From positions 1,757 to 14,972 of the forward strand of contig JAJZQK010000027.1 in the NCBI GenBank assembly GCA_021847625.1: a stretch of DNA of 13,216 nt. Reading direction: 5' to 3'. The notes beneath the pieces were generated by a model. The model saw only the letters and a program-made list of their open reading frames with translations. It had not been told where the DNA came from and made no database searches. This document shows, in pieces, positions 7,395 to 13,197 of this stretch. The DNA is from Chloroflexota bacterium. Lineage in GTDB: Bacteria; Chloroflexota; FW602-bin22; JAMCYS01. Both the position numbers and the translations under genes were made by a program. The stretch's first letter is position 1, and every line of letters begins with the position of its first letter.

Positions 7395-7461
7395 ACGTCA
7401 CCTCCTGCCCGCCAGGCGTCCCGCGCCGGTCGTAGCTGCCAAGCGCGCGGCGATTTCGTGT

Positions 7462-8487
7462 TTAGGGATGCTTCACCCGCTTCGCGAGGTCCTCGGCCGG
7501 CAAGCTGAAGCGGTCGAAGGCCTCGCGCAGGTGCTGGGTCGTGTAGGGTGCGTAGATCTTCTTCGTCGTCTCCGGCGAAGCGTGGCCGAGGATATCCTGG
7601 ACCTCGGAGAGTTGAGCTCCTCGATTTAACATAACGCGCGCCTTCAAATGGCGAAGGTGATGGGTGGTCACGTCTACCCCCGTCAGCTTGCCGTACTTTT
7701 TGACGACGGCCCAGACCGACTGGGGAGAGAGGCGCCAGTGCTCGCCACGGGGCCCGGGCTTGCCGCGGCCGTCGTCGTGGCGCAGGAAGACCGGCAGGTA
7801 GATATCGCGGCGGGCTTCGAGGTAGGCCTTGATGCCGGCCAGCGACTCGTCGTCGAAGAAGACGACGCGCTCCTTATCGCCCTTGCCGGTGATGAGACCC
7901 TGGGTGGCCCGGCCGTCCTGGATGTCGGTGCGGTTCAGGCGCGAGAGCTCCTCGCGGCGCATGCCCGTCGCGTAGAGCGTCGTCAGGATAGCCCGGTCGC
8001 GCAGCAGCTCCAGCCGGGGCTGGTCCTTCTTGCCGTCCGGCTCCGGCACGGGCAGACCCTTGGCGTGGGTGACGACGAGGGCGACGGCGTCATCCACGCG
8101 CGGTGTCTTGTAATGGAGGCGGCCGATCAGCTCGCGCAGGCCGTCCTTCATGCGCTCGTAGGAGAGGTCGGGATGCAGCCAGCGGCGACGGTCGAGGAAG
8201 CGGAAGAAGGCCCGCACCTCGCTTGTGTAGGCCACCGCCGTCGTCCGCCGCTCGCGACCGTAGCCCTTCAGGAGCCAGGTATAGAAACGCTCCATGGTCT
8301 CGGCCGCCAGTTGGTCGGTGGTGAGGGTGTCGGGGTCCAGATGGTTGTCGATCAGGAACTCGCGGAAGCGGTTGAGCGCCGAGAAGTAGTTCGCGGCGGT
8401 GCGCGGCGACTTAGCGACGAGGGTCTCGCCGAAGGCGTCGATTGCCTCCGGCAAGGTCGGATAGCCGTGTTGGTCTTGCAGGGCCAT
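7462..8487 (-). CDS. tyrosine recombinase/integrase (XerC/XerD-like)
   Basis: A 341-residue site-specific recombinase. The N-terminal part (about 12-105) is a SAM-like core-binding domain (TAANYFSALNRFREFLIDNH). The catalytic domain holds Arg177 (ATGMRREEL), Lys202 (GKGDKER), His276 and Arg279 (HHLRH), His302 (LGHAS) and the nucleophile, most likely Tyr312 (TTKKIY). All expected catalytic positions are present, so it should be active. From His302 to Tyr312 is one residue more than in XerD (KKIY instead of a single residue before IY), and Tyr315 is an alternative. The ORF is longer than housekeeping XerC/D (about 300). It is not next to ftsK or a dif-like site, and it lies beside a parAB cassette, so an integrase or resolvase of a mobile element is inferred. 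Only a weak GAGG precedes ATG at 8487. Confidence 0.9.
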   Translation of the reverse strand: MALQDQHGYPTLPEAIDAFGETLVAKSPRTAANYFSALNRFREFLIDNHLDPDTLTTDQLAAETMERFYTWLLKGYGRERRTTAVAYTSEVRAFFRFLDRRRWLHPDLSYERMKDGLRELIGRLHYKTPRVDDAVALVVTHAKGLPVPEPDGKKDQPRLELLRDRAILTTLYATGMRREELSRLNRTDIQDGRATQGLITGKGDKERVVFFDDESLAGIKAYLEARRDIYLPVFLRHDDGRGKPGPRGEHWRLSPQSVWAVVKKYGKLTGVDVTTHHLRHLKARVMLNRGAQLSEVQDILGHASPETTKKIYAPYTTQHLREAFDRFSLPAEDLAKRVKHP

Positions 8488-8527
8488 AGCGAGCAGCCTC
8501 GGCAGTCTCTAGTCTCACTGGTCAAGC

Positions 8528-8536
8528 AGTATACCA
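8528..8536 (-). promoter_or_regulatory. extended -10 promoter of the recombinase gene
   Basis: Minus-strand TGGTATACT is an extended -10 (TGn + TATACT, 5 of 6 to consensus) about 40 bases before ATG at 8487. No good -35 is seen at the proper spacing. The same TGGTAT form occurs in the promoter of the HTH-parA-parB operon. Confidence 0.4.
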
Positions 8537-8669
8537 GCTGGCGGGCACCAAGGCCAGGGGTTTAGGTGAGGGTCGCCGAGCTATGAGATCGGGATACAAC
8601 CATGCTGCGGTCGGCCGTGAACGACGAGCGACCGGAGATCTGTTAGAGACGGTCATCGCTTGGCCACCC

Positions 8670-8696
8670 GGGGCGGACAGAGCCGTCCGCCCCTAC
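8670..8696. repeat. short GC-rich palindrome, copy 2 of GGGGCGG...CCCCTAC type
   Basis: GGGGCGGAC and GTCCGCCCC form a perfect 9-bp inverted repeat with a 6-base loop, followed by TAC as in the copy at 3661-3683. Confidence 0.6.
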
Positions 8697-8718
8697 GACA
8701 ACAGGAATATCAGCCGTA

Positions 8719-8767
8719 CCGGTGGGGGAGGGGCAGAAGGGCGCCAAAATGCCCCTCGGGCGATCCC
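8719..8767. repeat. imperfect inverted repeat
   Basis: GAGGGGCA (8728-8735) and TGCCCCTC (8750-8757) pair perfectly around a 14-base loop. The flanking G-run and C-run, GGTGGGGG and CCCCC, extend the symmetry imperfectly. It could help end transcripts from parB but has no T-run. Confidence 0.45.
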
Positions 8768-8861
8768 CCGGCTTTGTGCTAGATATTATGGCTCTAATGG
8801 TTACCAGTAAGCGCCAGCCGGCCCGCAGGCCCAGGGCAAGAGCCGACCGGCCGCCAGGCCT

Positions 8862-8885
8862 CAAGGTGTAACATGTTACACCTTG
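8862..8885. promoter_or_regulatory. 24-bp perfect palindrome, candidate partition site (left copy)
   Basis: A perfect palindrome centred between 8873 and 8874. It contains the 18-bp core GGTGTAACATGTTACACC plus CAA and TTG at the ends. It lies 141 bp past the parB stop, and its core is repeated at 9004-9021. Site-specific ParB proteins bind such palindromes, so a centromere role is inferred. It differs from the canonical parS TGTTTCACGTGAAACA. Confidence 0.65.
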
Positions 8886-8934
8886 GCCACTGTCCCGCAG
8901 ATCGCTCTGAGCGGCCGCAGACGGCCCGCAACCG

Positions 8935-8948
8935 GTGTCCCTGGACAC
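8935..8948. promoter_or_regulatory. 14-bp palindrome between the two candidate partition sites
   Basis: GTGTCCCTGGACAC is a perfect inverted repeat of 6-bp arms with a 2-base centre. Its centre (about 8941.5) lies within 2 bp of the midpoint of the two flanking palindromes. It has a different sequence from them, so a different binding protein or a looped structure is possible. Confidence 0.35.
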
Positions 8949-9003
8949 TGTGGACATCGAGTCCTAGCGCGTCTGGGCGCTCGCCGTCGCCGACTCGGCG
9001 CCT

Positions 9004-9021
9004 GGTGTAACATGTTACACC
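9004..9021. promoter_or_regulatory. 18-bp perfect palindrome, candidate partition site (right copy)
   Basis: GGTGTAACATGTTACACC begins its symmetry just 4 bases downstream of the parB stop codon. It is identical to the core of the palindrome at 8862-8885, with centres 139 bp apart. Confidence 0.65.
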
Positions 9022-9025
9022 CATC

Positions 9026-10177
9026 TCAGCCCCCCAGCCGCGCCTTCAGGCCCTGGGCCCAGGCGATCAGCTCGTCCAGGGCGCCGGCCAACTTGGCCCG
9101 GTCGGCCGCCGCCTCCGGCACCTGCCAGTCCCGCCGCAGCAGCTGGCGCACCAAGGCCAACCCTTTGTCCAGGTCCTCCCGCCGGGAGCGCGGGATCTCC
9201 GGCTTGGCGGCGGTAACGACGGCCACCGTCTCCTCTACCACGGCGGCCACCCTCGTCGCCGACCCCTCCCCCGGCGCTGGCGAAACCGCCTTATGTTCTG
9301 TCAAGTTATTGTCTTGGCTGCCGCCACTTGGCCTCTCCCCTGCCGTGGCGGCAGCAGCGCTCCTTGCTGGATCGGTTGGGGCGGCGGAGACAGCTTCGAC
9401 GGGGGGCTCCGCGGCCAGGGCCGTGCGCACGCGGTCGACGACCGTCTTCGTCTGCTGGTGCGTGAGATGGTGGTCCTTCACCGCCTGCGCCACCGCCTCC
9501 TGCACCTCCCCCGGCAGGGGGGCCAGGTAGAGGCCGTGGCGACCGGTTAAGGCCCCTGTGCTTATGTCAATCTGCACGGCGGGCGCCAAGCGGTTCTTCG
9601 TCCGCCGGATCTGGTGGACGCGCCCCTTGGAGAGGCCGAGCTTGGCCGCCAGCTCCTCCCAGGTGAGACCCAGCGACTCCTTGAGGCGCTCGTAGGCGAA
9701 CGCCCGTTCTACGTCCGAGTAGTCGCGCCGCTGCTCGTTCTCGTAGACCTGCTGCAGGTAGCGGTCGATGGCGTTGGGATTGCGGATGACCGCCGGAATG
9801 CGGCTGAGGTCGCGCCGGGGTGCACCGCTGCCCTCCTCTTCCTGTTCCTGCAGCTCGGCGGCCAGGCGGGTGGCCCGCCAACGCCGTTCGCCGGAGATGA
9901 TGCGAAACCGCTCCGCCTCGGCGATCCATTCCACGACGATCGGCTGCAAGACCCCCTGCACGCGGATGCTCTGGGCCAGCTCCTGCAGGGCCTCCGCGTC
10001 GAAGTGCTTGCGCGGCTGGTCGGGGTCGGGCTCGATCAGCTCCAGGCGGATCGCCTTGGCCATGTCCAGGTCGGCGACGCCGTCGTCGACCGTCTTCTGC
10101 AGTATCTCTCGGGCCGTGCCGCCGATCTGCACGGGCTCAGCCACACCAGAGAAGTCGAGCCGCCTACGCTTGGCCAT
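9026..10177 (-). CDS. parB: ParB-family partition protein
   Basis: A 383-residue DNA-binding and CTP-switch-type partition protein. The N-terminal ParB domain shows DPDQPRKHFD (residues 51-60), SIRVQGVLQPIVV and the nucleotide-binding GERRWRA (96-102). ENEQRRDYSDVE (146-157) follows. A helix-turn-helix region TWEELAAKLGLSKGRVHQI (172-190) is the expected site reader. A Pro/Ala-rich linker leads to a C-terminal segment likely used for dimerisation. ATG at 10177 is chosen because GGAGG lies about 6 bases upstream and the protein then starts MAKRRRLDF. The frame is open to 10261, but that part overlaps parA and reads poorly. The start overlaps the end of parA by 14 bases, so translation is probably coupled. 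Two identical-core palindromes directly downstream are the likely binding sites. Confidence 0.92.
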   Translation of the reverse strand: MAKRRRLDFSGVAEPVQIGGTAREILQKTVDDGVADLDMAKAIRLELIEPDPDQPRKHFDAEALQELAQSIRVQGVLQPIVVEWIAEAERFRIISGERRWRATRLAAELQEQEEEGSGAPRRDLSRIPAVIRNPNAIDRYLQQVYENEQRRDYSDVERAFAYERLKESLGLTWEELAAKLGLSKGRVHQIRRTKNRLAPAVQIDISTGALTGRHGLYLAPLPGEVQEAVAQAVKDHHLTHQQTKTVVDRVRTALAAEPPVEAVSAAPTDPARSAAAATAGERPSGGSQDNNLTEHKAVSPAPGEGSATRVAAVVEETVAVVTAAKPEIPRSRREDLDKGLALVRQLLRRDWQVPEAAADRAKLAGALDELIAWAQGLKARLGG

Positions 10178-10949
10178 GCTGCCCCTCCCCGCGGGCGATG
10201 ACCTCGTCCGCCAGCTGCCGGTACTGCTCGGCCACCGGCGAGCGCCCCTGGTAGAAGACAATCGGCTGGCGGGCCCGCTTGGCGTCGGGCACGACGACGG
10301 AGGAGTTGATCACGGCCTTGAAGACGAGGTCACCGTACTTGCCGCGCAGGAACTCCTCGGCCTGCTGCATGTAGACCGTGCGCGACTTGACGTCGTTGAT
10401 GAGGATGCCCAGCGGCCGCAGGGAGTAGTTGATCTCCTTGCGGATGAAGCGCATGTGCTCCATCGTCTCTACCATCGCGTCGAGGCTGTCCGTGCCCAAA
10501 TCGACGGGGATGATCACCTCGCCGGCGGCGACGAGGGCATTGCCCATCAGGAAGCCCAGCGAGGGGGCGCAGTCGATGAGGATGAAGTCGTAGGCCGCCT
10601 GGGGGTGCTCGCGCAGGGCCGCCCGCAGGCGCAGCTCGCGTCCGAACTTGCCGGCCAGCCCCAGCTCCACCTCGCGCAGCCGCTCGTCGGCCGGGATCAC
10701 GTGGATGTAGTCGACGGCCGTCGAGCAGATCACCTCTCCCAGGTCGACGCTCTCGCTGGCCAGCGCGTCGGAGAGGGAGATGCCGTACGGCGGGACGACG
10801 TCGAAGCCCTTGGACAGCGCGCACTGCGCGTCCATATCGATCAGCAATACCTTCCGGCGTTTCTCGGCCAGCGCGCCGGCCAGGTTGAAGGTAGTGGTCG
10901 TCTTGCCGCAACCGCCCTTGTGATTTGCTACCGCGATGATCCGCTGCAT
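10164..10949 (-). CDS. parA: ParA-family partition ATPase
   Basis: A 261-residue Walker-type ATPase that in its family uses ATP binding on the nucleoid to move ParB-bound DNA. A deviant Walker A, KGGCGKTTTT, lies at residues 11-20 with the signature lysine. The motif VLLIDMDAQ (34-42) and Walker B-like FILIDCAPSLG (122-132) follow in order. There is no N-terminal HTH extension, so it is the short Soj/type Ib-like form. Its DNA-binding regulator role may be carried by the separate HTH protein encoded upstream. ATG at 10949 has a GGGGAGGG site a few bases upstream. An in-frame ATG at 10970 lies within the preceding gene and has its GAGG too close. It sits 10 bp after the HTH gene and overlaps parB, forming a tight three-gene operon. 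Confidence 0.95.
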   Translation of the reverse strand: MQRIIAVANHKGGCGKTTTTFNLAGALAEKRRKVLLIDMDAQCALSKGFDVVPPYGISLSDALASESVDLGEVICSTAVDYIHVIPADERLREVELGLAGKFGRELRLRAALREHPQAAYDFILIDCAPSLGFLMGNALVAAGEVIIPVDLGTDSLDAMVETMEHMRFIRKEINYSLRPLGILINDVKSRTVYMQQAEEFLRGKYGDLVFKAVINSSVVVPDAKRARQPIVFYQGRSPVAEQYRQLADEVIARGEGQHGQA

Positions 10950-10959
10950 ACGCCCTCCC

Positions 10960-11169
10960 CTACTCCCCATCCTCGATTGTGCCGGACCCGTGGGCGGCCG
11001 GCCGTTGGGTGCGTTCCTGCCACCAGGCGTCGAGGTCGGCCTTGCGAATGCGATAGGTACGGCCGACCCGCAGGGCGGGCAGCTCGCCGCCGTGGCACCA
11101 GCGCCGCACGGTAGTGTAGTGCACCCGGAGGTAGTCGGCCACCTCCTCCAGCGTCATGATCTCGTTCAT
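10960..11169 (-). CDS. small helix-turn-helix DNA-binding protein (excisionase/MerR-like)
   Basis: A 69-residue protein made of one winged HTH of the HTH_17/excisionase type. MTLEEVADYLRVHYTTVRRW is the helix-turn-helix, GGELPALRVGRTYRIRKADL is the wing, and AWWQER ends the domain. The tail is short and acidic. Such proteins act as recombination directionality factors (Xis) or as small repressors. Here both are open: a recombinase gene is encoded about 2.5 kb away, and the gene heads the parA-parB operon. ATG at 11169 has GGGAGG 5 bases upstream. The frame is open to 11250, but that part covers the promoter. A direct repeat overlapping the promoter could be its operator if it represses its own operon. 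Confidence 0.88.
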   Translation of the reverse strand: MNEIMTLEEVADYLRVHYTTVRRWCHGGELPALRVGRTYRIRKADLDAWWQERTQRPAAHGSGTIEDGE

Positions 11170-11221
11170 CCCAACCTCCCCCACCCCGCCAATAGCCGTC
11201 TTGGCGTTTGCTTGCCCGGCC

Positions 11222-11250
11222 ATCATACCATGCTCTGCTTTAGCGAGCAA
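11222..11250 (-). promoter_or_regulatory. promoter of the HTH-parA-parB operon
   Basis: Minus strand: TTGCTC (11245-11250), then 17 bases, then TATGAT (11222-11227) preceded by TGG, making an extended -10. Spacing is ideal and the predicted start lies about 45 bases before ATG at 11169. Confidence 0.6.
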
Positions 11251-11299
11251 CAGCGCCTTTTAACGCGCACCGCAAAGACATGCGACGGGCAACAGCGCC
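11247..11299. repeat. 11-bp direct repeat over the parAB promoter, candidate operator
   Basis: GCAACAGCGCC occurs at 11247-11257, overlapping the -35 element, and again at 11289-11299. The period is 42 bp, which is four DNA turns. The second copy also sits in a small hairpin, CGGGC-AACAGC-GCCCG. The placement suggests binding sites for a regulator of the operon. Confidence 0.45.
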
Positions 11300-11482
11300 C
11301 GCACTCAGAGTTATGTCGAGCCTAATGTCACTAGTCGCCCGTCGGCAGCCTGGCTGTAGGCCGGCGTGATTAGGCGAGGACTTGGGTACTAAACATACGT
11401 TTGGGAAGGGTCTGACCCTTCCCTTGGCCCAGAAGTTGCAGTAAACGCCAGCAACCACCCCGAGAGGGCAACCGTAAGGAGG
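11283..11482 (+). promoter_or_regulatory. structured leader upstream of the radical SAM gene
   Basis: About 200 bp with several inverted repeats on the plus strand. CGACGGGC (11283-11290) pairs with GCCCGTCG (11337-11344). GGGAAGGGT and ACCCTTCCC (11403-11423) make a strong 9-bp stem with a CTG loop. GTTGC...GCAAC and CCC-GAGA-GGG lie just before the ribosome binding site. No clear promoter or known riboswitch consensus was recognised. Part of it may instead belong to the divergent parAB operon. Confidence 0.4.
11476..11482 (+). promoter_or_regulatory. ribosome binding site deciding the TTG start of the radical SAM gene
   Basis: AAGGAGG lies 7 bases before TTG at 11490. No in-frame ATG with a comparable site is nearby, so TTG is the likely start. 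Confidence 0.8.
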
Positions 11483-11489
11483 CACTGCC

Positions 11490-12995
11490 TTGACGCAGTT
11501 GGCAGATAACCCGGCTGTAACGACCAGAAGCAAACTCCGGTTGCGTGAGAAGTTGCTGTTCAAGGCTCTGGCCCTGACGTTCCAAATCGCAAACCGTCTG
11601 CCTGACCAGAGCATCGCCGCCGCCCTGGCCGTGTTCGAGAGACTCACCACCAACCCCACTTACAAGTTCCATGCGGCGGCGCTGCGCCGCAACCGGAAAG
11701 AACCCCGCGAGGGGCACGGCCTGTTCTGGCGAGGTCTCCGCGAGGTCCATCCCCGCGTGCAAGCCCGCCTGGCCGAGACGATGCTCGGACGCCATCACCT
11801 CTGGGGCCGACGACGGCGCCGCTACCTATGGGATCACGGCGCCGTCGTCCCCTTCCTCATCCTCGTCAGCCCCACCATGCGCTGCAACCTGCGTTGCCCC
11901 GGTTGCTACGCGGGCGAATACGGCCACGAGGACGACCTACCCACCGAGGTCTTCGACCGGGTCATCGCCGAGGCGAAGGATGTGGGCGTGCACATGATGA
12001 TCCTCCTGGGCGGCGAGCCCATGGTCTACCGCCCGCTAATGGACCTCTTCGCTAAGCATCCGGACACGGTCTTCATGATGTTCACGAACGGCACGCTCAT
12101 CACCGAGCCGGTAGCGCGCGAGATGCGACGCCTGGGCAACGTGGTGCCCATCTACAGCCTGGAGGGCTTCGAGGAGGACACCGACGCCCGACGTGGCCAG
12201 GGGACCTTCCAGAAGGTGATGCAGGCCATGGACTTCTCCCGCAAGTACGGCCTTCTCTTCGGCTTTTCCTCGATGCTGACTCGTGAGAACCTGGAGACTG
12301 TTATCGGCGACCCCTTCAACGACATGCTGGTGCAGAAGGGGGCAATCATGGGCTGGCACTTCCTATACATGCCCGTCGGCCGCGACCCGGACCTGTCCCT
12401 CATGCCCACCCCCGAACAGCGAGAGCGCATGCGCACCCACGGCGCCAACCGCATCAGGGCCGAGAAGCCCCTCTTCGTGGCCGACTTCTGGAACGACGCC
12501 CCCTGGGTCGGCGGCTGCATCGCCGGCGGTCGCCAGTACATCCACATTAACTCCTACGGCGACGTCGAGCCCTGCATCTTCTGCCACTTCGCCACCGACA
12601 ACGTGAAGGAGAAGAACCTCTTCGAGTGCCTCCAGTCGCCGTACTTCAAGGCGATCCAGGCCCGCCAGCCCTACAACGAGAACCTGCTGCGGCCTTGCAT
12701 GCTGATCGACCATCCCCACGTGTTCCGGGACCTCTACAAAGAGTACCGGCCGCACCCGACCCACCCCGGGGCGGAAGACATGGTGGGCTCGCTGGTGCCG
12801 ACGTTGAATCGCTATTCCCAAGAGGCGGGAGCGATCCTCGACCGCGCCTGGCGGGAGGACTTCGTAGAAAAGGGCTTCGTCCCGCCGGTCTCCTGGGGAG
12901 GGCCCAAGATCGACGTCAGTGGAAATGGGCACAGGAAGGAAGAGGGCATCCCGGGCAAGCAGGCGCCGGAAACGCCGCCCGTGCAGACGAAATAG
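11490..12995 (+). CDS. radical SAM protein with C-terminal SPASM-like cysteines, substrate unknown
   Basis: A 501-residue iron-sulfur enzyme. The radical SAM cluster motif CNLRCPGC (Cys132, 136, 139) is followed by GGEP (174-177) for SAM binding, MMFTNGTLI, and the barrel strand SLEGFEEDTDARRGQGTF. The C-terminal part holds Cys343, then GDVEPCIFC (Cys362, Cys365), Cys380 and Cys403, a pattern like SPASM/auxiliary cluster domains, which modify peptides or other large substrates in known members. The first 120 residues are a helical, basic N-terminal extension (RRNRK, GRRRRRYLW) of no recognised family. The last 25 residues are a disordered-looking tail. No precursor peptide gene, transporter or partner enzyme is visible on either side, so no pathway can be assigned. 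The gene is divergent from the parAB operon and reads toward the window end. It starts at TTG with a strong ribosome binding site. Confidence 0.85.
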   Translation: MTQLADNPAVTTRSKLRLREKLLFKALALTFQIANRLPDQSIAAALAVFERLTTNPTYKFHAAALRRNRKEPREGHGLFWRGLREVHPRVQARLAETMLGRHHLWGRRRRRYLWDHGAVVPFLILVSPTMRCNLRCPGCYAGEYGHEDDLPTEVFDRVIAEAKDVGVHMMILLGGEPMVYRPLMDLFAKHPDTVFMMFTNGTLITEPVAREMRRLGNVVPIYSLEGFEEDTDARRGQGTFQKVMQAMDFSRKYGLLFGFSSMLTRENLETVIGDPFNDMLVQKGAIMGWHFLYMPVGRDPDLSLMPTPEQRERMRTHGANRIRAEKPLFVADFWNDAPWVGGCIAGGRQYIHINSYGDVEPCIFCHFATDNVKEKNLFECLQSPYFKAIQARQPYNENLLRPCMLIDHPHVFRDLYKEYRPHPTHPGAEDMVGSLVPTLNRYSQEAGAILDRAWREDFVEKGFVPPVSWGGPKIDVSGNGHRKEEGIPGKQAPETPPVQTK

Positions 12996-13026
12996 CATCA
13001 ACCCGGCCTCGACGGCCTGCAGCGGC

Positions 13027-13054
13027 AAGGGCGAGCCTTTTGTGGCTCGCCCTT
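13027..13054 (+). terminator. hairpin after the radical SAM gene
   Basis: AAGGGCGAGCC and GGCTCGCCCTT form a perfect 11-bp stem with loop TTTTGT, 32 bases after the stop. No T-run follows on the plus strand, so it may be a stabilising hairpin or a weak terminator. Confidence 0.55.
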
Positions 13055-13116
13055 GAGAGCGACAACCGCCTGCACGTCGGTGGTGCTGGCATCAACCAAC
13101 GGCACAGTGCGCAAGG

Positions 13117-13169
13117 TGGGCGCCTGGCCGCTACCCGTGCCCTAGGCGTAGGGCCGTCGTGGGCGCCTG
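13117..13169. repeat. direct repeat flanking a hairpin
   Basis: TGGGCGCCTG occurs at 13117-13126 and 13160-13169, 43 bp apart. Between them GCCCTA-GGCG-TAGGGC (13139-13154) forms a perfect hairpin. No gene is present. The purpose is unknown. Confidence 0.45.
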
Positions 13170-13177
13170 CCTCTATC

Positions 13178-13197
13178 ATCCCCGCGGAAGCGGGGAT
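13178..13197. repeat. REP-like palindrome at the window edge
   Basis: ATCCCCGC-GGAA-GCGGGGAT is a perfect 8-bp inverted repeat with a 4-base loop. ATCCCCGC...GCGGGGATCCA palindromes are common dispersed intergenic repeats in bacterial genomes. Only one copy lies in this window. Confidence 0.5.

Larger units (their letters stand above)
8488..9025. other. non-coding region between recombinase and parB, rich in palindromes
   Basis: There are 538 bp without a credible gene. From the left it holds a probable promoter (8528-8536), a palindrome of the GGGGCGG type (8670-8696), a larger imperfect hairpin (8719-8767), a short AT-rich patch around 8772-8800, and then the palindrome cluster 8862-9021 next to parB. 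It may contain the partition site and the recombination site of the element. No tRNA or direct-repeat attachment pair was found. Confidence 0.6.

Noticed and set aside
7462..8487. Housekeeping XerC/XerD with a dif site
   Set aside because: No dif-like 28-bp site or ftsK/xer context is visible, and the neighbourhood is a partition cassette. A mobile-element recombinase is more likely, though not proven.
8862..9021. Canonical chromosomal parS sites
   Set aside because: The core TGTAACATGTTACA does not match TGTTTCACGTGAAACA. The sites are reported as non-canonical candidates instead.
9768..11114. Plus-strand open frame opposite parA and parB
   Set aside because: It is antisense to genes with unmistakable ParA and ParB motifs and has shadow-like composition.
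11283..11482. SAM, c-di-GMP or cobalamin riboswitch before the radical SAM gene
   Set aside because: Fragments such as CAGCAACC and GAGGGCAACC look suggestive, but the conserved cores of these classes could not be laid out in order.
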